Of a DNA stretch of 64,000 nt, positions 9,503-17,861 are shown piece after piece; position 1 is the first letter of the stretch, and every line of letters starts with the position of its first letter. The position numbers were made by a program, and so were the translations under genes. Where the stretch lies: assembly GCF_007644045.2 (NCBI RefSeq), contig NZ_VMDW02000136.1:122752-186751 (forward strand), written 5' to 3'. A model generated the notes under the pieces. It did no database searches and was not told where the DNA came from. It was given only the letters and a program-made list of their open reading frames with translations. Source of the DNA: Vogesella urethralis. GTDB lineage: Bacteria; Pseudomonadota; Gammaproteobacteria; Burkholderiales; Chromobacteriaceae.

Positions 9503-10492
9503 ATGTCCCAGTTGTTCGCGCGTCTGTTCAGCGGACGCAGCAGCCGTTTTAGCAGCGAAGAGGTAGCGGCTGCCACCGAAACCTTGCTTGACGAGGTGGA
9601 GCCGCGGCTGAAGCTGCTACCCACCGGGCGGCGCCAGTTGCGAAAAGGGGTGCGTAGCGTGCTGGAACGCATCGATGATATCGGTGCATTGTTACCGCCA
9701 ACGCTGGACCTGAGCCCGGCCGGCTACAGCAGCGACCGGCGCGTTGGTTTGTTGTTTTCGTCGCCACAGGCCTTGTGCGACGGCTTGCGCCTGAGCCCGG
9801 CCTTGCAAGACTACCTGGCCAGCCCGCGCAGTAGCGAGCAGATGCAGCTGATGCTGGTGATGCAGGCGAGCGAGGACACGCGCCTGGGCAGCCAGCTACT
9901 GCCAGACGGCAGCGTACGCCACGATGTACCGCAGAAAGTACTGAGCTTTGCCCGCCATCGCATCCTCGCCGCCAGTGGCGAGCGCCGCGAGCTGGTGCAG
10001 CACTGCCGGCAGCAGGCGTACCAGGCGCTGTGCCGTGGCCTGGCGGCCAACCTGTCCGATGCCGAAGCCCAGCGGCGCATGCTGGACGTAGAGCGCAAGG
10101 CGCTGCAGTTGCAACTGGGTAAGCGCACCAATGTGTTGAACGCCGAGGCGTTGAACCTGCACGGCAGCATGAATCACGAGCAGATGGCGGCACGCTTGGC
10201 CGAGGTGGAGCAGCAACTGCAAAACCTGCAGGTGGTGGCCAGCCTGGAAGGCAAGCTGGGCTTGTTGCGCAAGGTGGTGGAAGCGCCGGAACAGGTGGTG
10301 CAGGCCAGCGTGCAAACCGCCTGGGTAGACCGTATGGGGGTGATGCTGAACCCCGACGAAGGCGGCCAGCAGCTGGACTACGCCGACGTGGCGCTAGGCT
10401 ATCTGCAAAAGCGGCGCCGGGTGGTGTTTGCCGCCAGCCTTAGCCGCCAGGACTGGCGCGAGTGGCAGGCGCGCTGGCCGGCAACAGAGTAG
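9503..10492 (+). CDS. Hypothetical protein with central coiled coil
   Basis: 329-aa protein that I do not recognise. It is soluble, with no signal peptide or membrane segment. The first 50 residues are rich in Arg and Ser, and an amphipathic, Gln/Leu/Arg-rich region from about 185 to 260 (with VERKALQLQLGKR and LAEVEQQLQNLQ) should form a coiled coil. The C-terminal part contains YADVALGYLQKRRRVVF. ATG 9503 was preferred over the TTG at 9497; the ribosome-binding site is weak (AGGT). It is divergent from the chemoreceptor and convergent with the phosphodiesterase-like gene. Codon usage and GC are like the neighbours, so it is probably a real, lineage-specific gene. Confidence 0.7.
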   Translation: MSQLFARLFSGRSSRFSSEEVAAATETLLDEVEPRLKLLPTGRRQLRKGVRSVLERIDDIGALLPPTLDLSPAGYSSDRRVGLLFSSPQALCDGLRLSPALQDYLASPRSSEQMQLMLVMQASEDTRLGSQLLPDGSVRHDVPQKVLSFARHRILAASGERRELVQHCRQQAYQALCRGLAANLSDAEAQRRMLDVERKALQLQLGKRTNVLNAEALNLHGSMNHEQMAARLAEVEQQLQNLQVVASLEGKLGLLRKVVEAPEQVVQASVQTAWVDRMGVMLNPDEGGQQLDYADVALGYLQKRRRVVFAASLSRQDWREWQARWPATE

Positions 10493-10504
10493 GCCAGCGC
10501 TGCG

Positions 10505-11692
10505 TCAGGCGGTGCCACGGGCCACAATCAGCGGAATCTGCATCTCGGCGGCGGCCAGGCCGCCGTGATTGCCCAACAAGGCCGGGCGTTTCTCGTCGCC
10601 CACCGTCTGCAAGATTCCCCAGTCTTCCTTCATCAGTAGCAGGAAGTCACCACAGCGTGCGGCCAACTGCGGGTGCGCTGGTGACGGGCCGAACCAGCCC
10701 GCCGCCAGCACCTTGGCCGCCGGCAAACACCAGGCGGCATGTCCCAGCGTGGTCGTCACGGCGTGGCGGAATGCCTGCTGCAGGCCGGGCTGCACATGGC
10801 AAAACGCTGCGCGCGGTTCGCCGCTGAGCGGCTGGCGCAGCATGGCGGCCAATTCCGGAAAATCATTGATGAACAGCATGCGCGGCGGCGGGATATCGGC
10901 CTGGCCGTGGTCGGCGGTGATCAGCACACGGCAGCTGGCTGGTAGCGTGGTAGCCAGCTCGGTGCAGTGCTGTTGCAGCCGGGTCAGCAGCATTTGCGCG
11001 CGCGGGTGGCGCGTGCCCTTGTTGTGCATCAGCGAATCCAGATCAGGGATGTAGGCGTACACCAGTTTGCGCCCGGGCTGGCGGGCCAGCTGCTGCAGGC
11101 TGGCAAACAGCTGCGCGTAGTCGCGCCACGGCCGGTGTTCGGCGTGGCCGCCGTGATGGCGGCTGTAGGCCGAGTCGGCGATGTATTCGGGCTGTAGCAC
11201 GTAATGCTGGCGCTGACCGCCTTGCAGCGCCGACGGCCGGCTGTACAGCGCACTGGCCAGCGCGGCGTCGTCCAGCGCCTGTGCGTCGTCTGCTTGCCAG
11301 TGGTAGCGCAGCGGCAGCGGCGTGGCGATACCGCCGGCTTCGGGTGCCGATACGTGCCAGCCCAGCAGGCTGTGCTGGCTGGGCGGCAGGCCGGTGAGCA
11401 GCGTGGTAATGGCGGCGGTGGTGGTGCTGGGGAACACCGAGTGCAAGGTAGCCACTTGCTGTTGCTGCAGCCAGCCGCCCGCTACCAGGCTGTCCAGCTG
11501 CGCGCAGCCCATGCCGTCGATCAGCAGCAGGATCACCGTCTCGTCTTGCTCCAGCCCGTCCAGCGCCGGGTGCTGCAGCGGCGGGCAGGCGGTGCTGCCG
11601 TGCAGGCGGGCGGCCAGGTTGGCCAGGCTGTGCTGGTAGTCGGGTAGCGTGCAGTGGCGCAGCAGGTCGGCGGGCAGGGCGGCTTCTGTCAT
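10505..11692 (-). CDS. Alkaline-phosphatase-superfamily phosphodiesterase/nucleotide pyrophosphatase
   Basis: 395-aa hydrolase of the type I phosphodiesterase/nucleotide pyrophosphatase fold (PF01663-like). Metal and nucleophile motifs are visible: LLLIDGMGCAQLDSL (first metal Asp), FPSTTTAAITTLLTGLPPS (Thr nucleophile), YIPDLDSLMH, ITADHGQ and a final GNHGGL. The substrate is unknown. The start at 11692 (MTEAALPADLL) avoids overlap with the divergent gene at 11748; an in-frame ATG at 11749 exists upstream. No signal peptide is seen, so it is probably cytoplasmic. Confidence 0.85.
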   Translation of the reverse strand: MTEAALPADLLRHCTLPDYQHSLANLAARLHGSTACPPLQHPALDGLEQDETVILLLIDGMGCAQLDSLVAGGWLQQQQVATLHSVFPSTTTAAITTLLTGLPPSQHSLLGWHVSAPEAGGIATPLPLRYHWQADDAQALDDAALASALYSRPSALQGGQRQHYVLQPEYIADSAYSRHHGGHAEHRPWRDYAQLFASLQQLARQPGRKLVYAYIPDLDSLMHNKGTRHPRAQMLLTRLQQHCTELATTLPASCRVLITADHGQADIPPPRMLFINDFPELAAMLRQPLSGEPRAAFCHVQPGLQQAFRHAVTTTLGHAAWCLPAAKVLAAGWFGPSPAHPQLAARCGDFLLLMKEDWGILQTVGDEKRPALLGNHGGLAAAEMQIPLIVARGTA

Positions 11693-11747
11693 GGCGGGCG
11701 GGCAGTTATAGTGTGGTTTTGACGTAGTGGCAGTAGCAACCAACATC

Positions 11748-12116
11748 ATGACAGATTTGCGTGTGAGCTGTACCGAGTGCGGCGCCTGTTGTTCGGCGTT
11801 CCGCGTGTCCTTTCATCGTAGCGAGTTGGCCGCAGAAGGCCGCCCGGGTGTGCCTGCCGACATGGCGGTGCACGAAGTAGGCAATACCTGGCGCATGGCC
11901 GGCACGGACGATAGCGCCGCCAACGGCCAGCCGCCGCGCTGCGTGGCGCTGTGCGGCACGGTGGGCGAGTCGGTCAGCTGCAGCATCTACGCGCAGCGGC
12001 CGTCGCCCTGTCGCGAATTCGGCGCGCTGGCCAGCGTCGGCATCTACGAGGCGGCCTGTAACCGTGCCCGCGCCCGCCATGGTCTGCCACGGTTGAAGGT
12101 AGACGACAGCTGGTGA
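11748..12116 (+). CDS. YkgJ family cysteine-cluster protein
   Basis: 122-aa protein starting MTDLRVSCTECGACC. The CxxCxxCC cluster near the N-terminus plus further Cys (CVALCG, CSIY, SPCREF) define the YkgJ/zinc-or-iron-chelating family (PF03692). Its biochemical role is not established. I start at ATG 11748; an upstream in-frame GTG at 11727 adds seven residues not expected in the family. It is divergent from the phosphodiesterase-like gene, with only about 55 bases between the starts, so the promoters must overlap. Confidence 0.85.
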   Translation: MTDLRVSCTECGACCSAFRVSFHRSELAAEGRPGVPADMAVHEVGNTWRMAGTDDSAANGQPPRCVALCGTVGESVSCSIYAQRPSPCREFGALASVGIYEAACNRARARHGLPRLKVDDSW

Positions 12117-12280
12117 GCCGCGCAGGCAGGGTGCAGCTGGTTTTCGATCAGCATTTATCAAGATTGGCACGCTGCTGCGTAGTGCCACTATCATGAAGCA
12201 GCCGGCTGCGCGATCAGGCTGGCCCTTGGCGTGGTGGTTAGCCGAGTGATTGTTATCCGACCCCTCCTGAAGCGCACCGC

Positions 12281-13420
12281 ATGAACCTGTACTCAAGCAC
12301 GGCATGGCAACAGCGGGTCTGGTCCTGGCTGCAAATGGGCGTAGATCCGGCGCTGAGCGGCGCCGTTCGCAGGCGGCAATACGTCACCAATGCCGTCCCG
12401 GTACTGGTGCTGACGATGGTGCTGTTCTACAGCCTGCTGTTTGCCTGGCTGGGCAATGCGGCACTGGCAACCCTCAGCCTGAAGATGACGGCCATCCCGC
12501 TGCTGGGCATCGTCTGGTTCTACTGGCTGCAGCGTCGCGGCCACCCGCCGCACTACTGGAAAGCCTGCCTGATCTGCCAGGCCACCGTGCTGGCCGGCAT
12601 CCTGGGTGGGCAGGGCACGCAAATCGGTGGTCACCATTACTTCCTGTTCTTTTTTCTGACTACGCCACTGGTGGTGCCTACCCACGACAAGCGCGGCATG
12701 GCTATCGTGTGCCTGATCTGCATTGGCTGGTTTTGCCTGTTTGAATGGTTCACCTGGCCATCCAGTGCTGCGGTGCAGGCGCTGGGGCCAGCCACCATCA
12801 AGCTGCTGTACCTGAATGTGTTGCTGTCCGGCACCCTTGTCCTGTTTATCGCCCTGCTGGCTGGTGACTATTTTTCCGAGGCACTGGAGCGCCGCATCCA
12901 GCAAATGGCCAGCAGCGACGAGCTGACCGGCCTGGCGAACCGCCGCGTGTTCTACCAGACGCTGACGCAATGGCAAACCGTCAGTGGGCCGTTGCAGCGG
13001 CCATTCTGCGTGGCGCTGCTGGACATCGACCACTTCAAACACATCAACGACACCTATGGTCACGAAGCCGGCGACCAGGTGCTGCGCAGCTTGGCCGTGC
13101 GCTTGCAGCAGGGGGTGGGGCCCGCCGATCTGGTGTGCCGTATTGGCGGCGAAGAGTTCGCCATCCTGCTGGCCGACTGTACGCTGACGCAGGCGTACGC
13201 GGCATGCGACACATTGCGACAAAGTATTGCCGCTACGCCGCTAGCGGCGGGTGATGTCGGGCTGACCGTTACCGTTAGCCTGGGGCTGGGGCAGTGGCAA
13301 GCCTTGCAGCGCGAGGCGGATTTTCTCGCCGGTATCGATCGCGCGTTGTACGCCGCCAAGCATGCGGGGCGCAATACGGTGCGGGTGCACCCCGCGCCGC
13401 CTAGCCCTGAACCGGCATAG
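12281..13420 (+). CDS. Membrane-bound diguanylate cyclase (GGDEF)
   Basis: 379-aa protein with about six hydrophobic segments in residues 36-195 and a C-terminal GGDEF domain that makes cyclic di-GMP from two GTP. The domain starts ASSDELTGLANRRVF; metal-site residues lie in LLDIDHFKHIND, and the active-site loop is RIGGEEF (residues 287-293), so it should be catalytically active. At the position of the RxxD inhibitory site the sequence is GPAD, so product feedback at that site is probably lost. The sensor part has no recognised domain. The tandem repeat array begins 19 bases after the stop. Confidence 0.92.
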   Translation: MNLYSSTAWQQRVWSWLQMGVDPALSGAVRRRQYVTNAVPVLVLTMVLFYSLLFAWLGNAALATLSLKMTAIPLLGIVWFYWLQRRGHPPHYWKACLICQATVLAGILGGQGTQIGGHHYFLFFFLTTPLVVPTHDKRGMAIVCLICIGWFCLFEWFTWPSSAAVQALGPATIKLLYLNVLLSGTLVLFIALLAGDYFSEALERRIQQMASSDELTGLANRRVFYQTLTQWQTVSGPLQRPFCVALLDIDHFKHINDTYGHEAGDQVLRSLAVRLQQGVGPADLVCRIGGEEFAILLADCTLTQAYAACDTLRQSIAATPLAAGDVGLTVTVSLGLGQWQALQREADFLAGIDRALYAAKHAGRNTVRVHPAPPSPEPA

Positions 13421-13438
13421 CGCGTTTCTGCGGGTCGC

Positions 13439-14175
13439 GCGTAGGATGGGTGAAGGTGCTGGCGCCGTCACCCATCGCTTAGGCGAAAGCTAAGGGTGAT
13501 GGGTTGCGCTGCGCTCCACCCATCCTACGTGTTGGCAAGGGTTGGCCGCCTGGCTGCGGTAATATAAGGCAGGCAGGACAAGCGCGTAGGATGGGTGAAG
13601 GCGCTGGCGCCGTAACCCATCGCGTCGGCGAAAGCTAAGGGTGATGGGTTGCGCTGCGTTCCACCCATCCTACGTGCTGGCAAGGGTTGGCCGCCTGGCA
13701 GCGGTAATAAGAGGCCGGCAGGACAAGCGCGTAGGATGGGTGAAGGCGCTGGCGCCGTAACCCATCGCTTAGGCGAAAGCTAAGGGTGATGTATTGCGCT
13801 GCCCTCAACCCATCCTACGTGCTGGCAAGGGTTGGCCGCCGGGCAGGGCAATAAGAGGCCGGCAGGACAAGCGCGTAGGATGGGTGAAGGCGCAGGCGCC
13901 GTCACCGATCGCTTAGGCGAAAGCTAAGGGTGATGGGTTGCGCTGCGCTCCACCCATCCTACGTGTTGGCAAGGGTTGGCTGCCTGGCAGGGCAATAAGA
14001 GGCAGGCAGACCAACATGCAGCGCGTAGGATGGGTGAGGGCGCTGGCGCCGAAACCCATCGCTTAGGCGAAAGCTATGGGTGATGGGTTGCGCTGCGCTC
14101 CACCCATCCTGCGTGTTGGCAAGGGTTGGCCGCCGAGCAGACCAATAAGAGGCAGGCAGGACAGCATGCAGCGCG
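13439..14175. repeat. Five tandem ~145-bp structured repeats
   Basis: Units begin (GCGTAGGATGGGT) at 13439, 13584, 13729, 13873 and 14023, so the period is 145, 145, 144 and 150 bases. Each unit contains an outer stem (GTAGGATGGGT with ACCCATCCTAC), a short inner GGCGC/GCGCC hairpin, and a second inner stem (ACCCATCGCTTAG with CTAAGGGTGATGGGT around GCGAAAG). A linker of about 55 bases follows, with GGGTTGGCCGCC in four of five units (GGTTGGCTGCC in the fourth). The array fills the 818-base gap between two convergent transcription units and contains no gene. The outer stem resembles the GTAGGATGGGT palindromes scattered through many proteobacterial genomes (REP/BIME-like). Confidence 0.93.
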
Positions 14176-14192
14176 TGGCAGGCGGCAAAAAC

Positions 14193-14216
14193 AAACCCCA
14201 GCCAAGGCTGGGGTTT
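14193..14216 (-). terminator. Intrinsic terminator of the iron-uptake type operon
   Basis: Stem AACCCCAGCC/GGCTGGGGTT with a two-base loop, followed on the minus strand by a T-rich run (TGTTTTTG). It lies 22 bases past the DUF1513 gene stop. Confidence 0.85.
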
Positions 14217-14238
14217 TGCGTGGTAGCGAGGGCCGGGC

Positions 14239-15324
14239 TCAGCTATACGCCAGGCTCAGGTGGTTGTCCCACTTTACCGGGAAGCGCTGGCTGCGGCGCG
14301 GGTCGATCTGCAGCGTACGGCTGTCTATCCACACGATCTCGCCCAGCTCGTTGCTGGTCACGAAGTGGCGCTGGTCGCGGCTGAGCGCGATGCCGGCCGG
14401 CTTGGTCAGCGCCACGTGCCCCAGGTAGCGACCGCTGCCGTCCCAGAACACCACGGCGTCGCCCTTGGTGGCCGTGCAGGCAATGCGGTCGGCACCGGCC
14501 GCCACGCTGGCGGCGTAGCCGTTGCTGGCCAGCGCCAGGGCGTCGGGCGCGTCCAGCAGGCGCAGGCCTTGCTCGGCGTTCCAGATCGCTACCAGCGGCG
14601 CAGCACCGTCGCCTTCGTACTGCAGGGCTACCGCGAAATCATGCTGGTTGATGCGGGCCAGATGGCGCAGCGACAGCCGCTTGTCGTCCAGCGTGTAGCT
14701 GGCGATGCTGCGGCCCTGGACCGAGTCTACGATATCGATCTGCGGCTTCATGTTGTTGCGGTTCAGCTTGATGCGGCCGCTTTCCGGCAGCGTCAGGATG
14801 CCGCCGTTGGCTACCAGGATGGTGCCGTCGTCCAGCGCCTTCAGCTCGTGCGGGCCGATGCCGCCGCTGGGCATCTCGCGCAGCGGCAGCAGCGTGTGCG
14901 GGTCGCGCACGGTGAGCAGGCCGCTGCCGCTGTCGATATCGTTGTCGGTGGTGTACAGCTGGCCGTGCGCCAGGATGCCGTGGCCGAAGCCGTGGCGGTT
15001 GTCCGGGTAGTCGTACCAGGCCAGCTGCTGGCCGCTGCGCCAGTTGAAGCGGGCAATCTGGTAGCCGGGGCGGCGGGCAAATACCAGGCATTCGCCCGGG
15101 CGCGCCGGGTCCAGTTCCAGATGATGGCCGCGCTCGGGCAGCGTCAGTAGGTCGCTGGCGCCGGCTAGGCCGGCGCGGTGCTGGTTGCGGCCAACGTCGC
15201 AGGCCGAGATGATGGCCGGCTGTGCGGCGTCGCCGGCCAGGCTGCGCAGCGGTAGCGCGGCCAGGGTGAGGGCGCCGGCCTGCAGCAGCTGGCGGCGGGT
15301 AAGCTTAGTCGCCATCGGATTCAT
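14239..15324 (-). CDS. DUF1513 domain protein, Tat-exported
   Basis: 361-aa protein with a twin-arginine signal (KLTRRQLLQAG, hydrophobic run to about residue 30), so it should be exported folded to the periplasm. The body looks like a beta-propeller (repeated GHGILAHGQLYTTDND, GGIGPHELKALDDGT, NELGEIVWIDSRT segments), as in the DUF1513 family found with imelysin and di-heme genes in iron-responsive operons. Its function is unknown. The start ATG 15324 overlaps the upstream imelysin gene by 20 bases; ATG 15315 is an alternative. It is the last gene of the four-gene leftward operon. Confidence 0.88.
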   Translation of the reverse strand: MNPMATKLTRRQLLQAGALTLAALPLRSLAGDAAQPAIISACDVGRNQHRAGLAGASDLLTLPERGHHLELDPARPGECLVFARRPGYQIARFNWRSGQQLAWYDYPDNRHGFGHGILAHGQLYTTDNDIDSGSGLLTVRDPHTLLPLREMPSGGIGPHELKALDDGTILVANGGILTLPESGRIKLNRNNMKPQIDIVDSVQGRSIASYTLDDKRLSLRHLARINQHDFAVALQYEGDGAAPLVAIWNAEQGLRLLDAPDALALASNGYAASVAAGADRIACTATKGDAVVFWDGSGRYLGHVALTKPAGIALSRDQRHFVTSNELGEIVWIDSRTLQIDPRRSQRFPVKWDNHLSLAYS

Positions 15325-16315
15325 TGAAACTCAGCGTGATGTCCAGGGTGTGGGCCAGCGGGCCTTCGATCTGTGCCAGCAGTTTTTCCAGCGCCTGTAC
15401 GGCCGGTTTTTCGCGGCCGCTGTTGCCGACGCGGGCCAGGTTGTCCGGCAGCTTGTCCAGCGCGGGGGCCACGGCGCGGGTAGCGTCGGCCAGCGCTTTG
15501 GCCTGCGCCGGCTGGCCTTTGGCTGCCAACAGCGCGGCAATGCCGCTCTGGCCATCGGGGCCGGTAAGCACGGCTTGCAGCAGCGCAAATTGTGCTTTCA
15601 CCAGTGCCTTGCCGTCGCCGCTACGCTGCGCGGTGACCAGCTCCGGCTTTTGCTGCGGCAGGCGCGACAGTTCCTTGTGCATCTCGTTGACGCCGGCCAG
15701 CGTCAGGTTCACCACTTCTTCCAGCGCTTGCGCCGGCTTGGCGTACAGTGCGCCGTCCTGGCCGCTGCGGCCAACGTTGGCCGCAAAATCCTGCCAGTTT
15801 TTCAGTAGCGTCGGGGTGTGGTCGGCGATTTCCTGGCCGGTGCGCTGCAGCCATTGGCAGCGGTTGGGGTCGGTCAGCGGCTTTTGCTGCTCGAACAGCA
15901 GGTATTCGATGGCGGTGAAGCCTTTGGCGGCGGCGCCGGCCTCGTCGTAGCTCTCCTGGCTGCGGCCCAGGTTGTCGCTGACCGCTTGCTCCACCAGCGC
16001 TACGCGGGTGGGCTTGAAGGCGATCACGCGCTGGCTGCGCAGTTCGGCGCTGGGGCCCCAGTTCAACGGCGCCACGGCCATCCAGCTGCGGTAGCCTTGG
16101 CGCCATTGCTCGCGCGCGGCGGTGAGGCTGGTGGCGTCCTGGCGTTGGCACAGCTGCTGCAGGCTGGCCGCTAGCTGCCGGCTTTGCGTATCCAGGGTGG
16201 CGTAACGTGGCAGCAGGGTTTGTGCGGTGAGGGTGTCGAGAAAGGTCTGTTCCGGGCTGGCAGCAAACGCCAGCGGGGTGGCCAGCAGCAGGCTGGCAAG
16301 CAGGTGGCGGGACAT
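15305..16315 (-). CDS. Imelysin family periplasmic protein (second copy, variant motif)
   Basis: 336-aa imelysin-like protein (PF09375) with a signal peptide (MSRHLLASLLLATPLAFA, cleavage near residue 18-19). Imelysins are helical periplasmic or surface proteins tied to iron uptake. The canonical GxHxxE motif is replaced here by GFTAIE (residues 132-137): the His is Thr, while the paired Glu remains. A perfect 20-bp palindrome made of two GTTGGCCGC copies lies in the coding sequence at 15766-15785. It lies 54 bases downstream of the di-heme gene and overlaps the DUF1513 gene start, consistent with one operon. Confidence 0.9.
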   Translation of the reverse strand: MSRHLLASLLLATPLAFAASPEQTFLDTLTAQTLLPRYATLDTQSRQLAASLQQLCQRQDATSLTAAREQWRQGYRSWMAVAPLNWGPSAELRSQRVIAFKPTRVALVEQAVSDNLGRSQESYDEAGAAAKGFTAIEYLLFEQQKPLTDPNRCQWLQRTGQEIADHTPTLLKNWQDFAANVGRSGQDGALYAKPAQALEEVVNLTLAGVNEMHKELSRLPQQKPELVTAQRSGDGKALVKAQFALLQAVLTGPDGQSGIAALLAAKGQPAQAKALADATRAVAPALDKLPDNLARVGNSGREKPAVQALEKLLAQIEGPLAHTLDITLSFNESDGD

Positions 16316-16369
16316 GGTTTTCCTTGTCAGGTGGGTGCACCCGGCCGCCAGGGCCAGGTGCGTACAGCG

Positions 16370-17785
16370 TTACAGCGAGTTCAGGAAGCGCAGCACGGCG
16401 TCGCGGTCGGCCTTGCTTAGTCGGGCAAAGCGCCGTTTGGCGGTATCCGCTTCGCCGCCGTGCCACATGATGGCTTCGGTGAGGTTGCGGGCGCGGCCGT
16501 CGTGCAGGTACTGGGTGTGGCCGTTCACGTCCTGGAACAGGCCGATGCCCCACAGCGGCGGGGTTTTCCATTCGCGGCCATTAGCCAGGCCGTCCGGGCG
16601 GTTGTCTGCCAGCCCCGGGCCCATGTCGTGCAGCAGCAGGTCGGTGTAGGGGCTGATCTTCTGGTTCGACACTTCCGGCAGACCGGCCAGTTTGCCGGTG
16701 GTGTAGCTTGGCGTGTGGCAGGCGGTGCACTCGATTTGGTCAAACAGCAGTTTGCCGCGGCGTACCTCGAAGGTGTCGGCGTCACGCTGGGCCGGTACGG
16801 CCAGCGTCTGGGTATAGAAGATGACGTCGTTCAGCTTGCTGGTCGGAATCTCCGGCTTGCCGCCGTTCGGTGCCTTCAGGCAGTCGCGCTGGGCCGGCAT
16901 GCATTCTTCCTTCGGAAACTTGGCCGAGGTGATGCCGATATCGCCGAGGAAAGCGCCAGCGCTCTGGTGTGCGACGGTGGCGACGTTGGCCTTCCAGCCG
17001 TAGCGGCCAAGCTTGTTCTTGCCGGCGTAGGCGTCGTACACGTAGTTGGGGCGGCCGCTGACGCCATCGTTATCGGCAGCCTGCGCCTTGGCGTTGGCCA
17101 GGATGTCCTGTTCGCGGATGGCTTCTAGCAGGCCCAGGCCGATTACCTGGTTGGCAATGCGCGGCGACACTTGTACTTGCGGGTGCATGGCGCCGTAGCC
17201 CAGATCGGTGAAGTGGTAGCTGGGTTGGCGCAGGCTGTAGCTTTCGCCGTCGGTGAAGCTGCCCGGCTGTTCGGTGTAGCTAATCGCCACCTTGCCTTCC
17301 GGCTTCACGCCGGGGATGGCGTCGTTGTTGAACTGGCCGCCGTAGGTGGGTTCGGGTAGTGTGCTGCCGTTCTTGCCGGGTATGGACAGACGGAACAGCA
17401 GCGCCATCGGCTGCTCGGCCTGCAGGCCGTTTTCAAACGCTGGCGTGGCGCCCCGGCCGTCCAGCGCGTGGCAGGCACCGCAGGAGCGGGCGATGAAGTG
17501 CGGGCCCAGGCCGTCGCGGGCAGTGGTGGACGACGGCGCTTCTACCCAGGCTTTCTTGAAGAAAGAGTTACCGACAAAGAAGCGGGTCTGGCGGTCGCTG
17601 GCCATGTTGGCCGCGGGCAGTGAGAAGGCGTTGCGGCCAACTTCGTACACGGTGGTGTTGCCGCCCAGTTTTTCGTCGCCTTCCTGGTATGGGGCGATCT
17701 CCGGTGCGTTGGTAAAGCCCAGCGTGCCCAGTACCGCAGCAGTGCCACCCAGCGTGGCTGCAATGGATAAGTATCTGTTTTGCAT
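16370..17785 (-). CDS. Di-heme oxidoreductase (DUF1111/COG3488 family)
   Basis: 471-aa exported c-type cytochrome. Two heme-binding motifs are visible: CGACH (residues 102-106) and CTACH (353-357). A hydrophobic N-terminal segment (about residues 5-24) should direct export. The start ATG 17785 (MQNRYLSIAA) was chosen over an upstream in-frame codon at 17809 because the signal sequence begins there. The family is found with imelysin genes and has been suggested to work in ferric/ferrous handling, but the substrate is not proven. A stem-loop separates it from the upstream imelysin gene. Confidence 0.9.
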   Translation of the reverse strand: MQNRYLSIAATLGGTAAVLGTLGFTNAPEIAPYQEGDEKLGGNTTVYEVGRNAFSLPAANMASDRQTRFFVGNSFFKKAWVEAPSSTTARDGLGPHFIARSCGACHALDGRGATPAFENGLQAEQPMALLFRLSIPGKNGSTLPEPTYGGQFNNDAIPGVKPEGKVAISYTEQPGSFTDGESYSLRQPSYHFTDLGYGAMHPQVQVSPRIANQVIGLGLLEAIREQDILANAKAQAADNDGVSGRPNYVYDAYAGKNKLGRYGWKANVATVAHQSAGAFLGDIGITSAKFPKEECMPAQRDCLKAPNGGKPEIPTSKLNDVIFYTQTLAVPAQRDADTFEVRRGKLLFDQIECTACHTPSYTTGKLAGLPEVSNQKISPYTDLLLHDMGPGLADNRPDGLANGREWKTPPLWGIGLFQDVNGHTQYLHDGRARNLTEAIMWHGGEADTAKRRFARLSKADRDAVLRFLNSL

Positions 17786-17812
17786 GTAGTGGTTTCCGAT
17801 GCAATGCAAATA

Positions 17813-17834
17813 CCCGCCTGCGGGTGCAGGCGGG
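17813..17834 (-). promoter_or_regulatory. Intercistronic stem-loop in imelysin operon
   Basis: Perfect nine-pair stem CCCGCCTGC/GCAGGCGGG with a four-base loop, between the first imelysin gene and the di-heme gene. There is no strong T run on the minus strand, so a role in mRNA stability or partial attenuation is more likely than full termination (inference). Confidence 0.6.
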
Positions 17835-17861
17835 CTGGTGGGTGGTGGTGAGCGGTGTGGT

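Noticed and set aside
13439..14175. Resemblance of the repeat array to a CRISPR array
   Set aside because: The period of ~145 bp is far too long, the units are nearly identical along their whole length, there are no unique spacers, and no cas genes are near.
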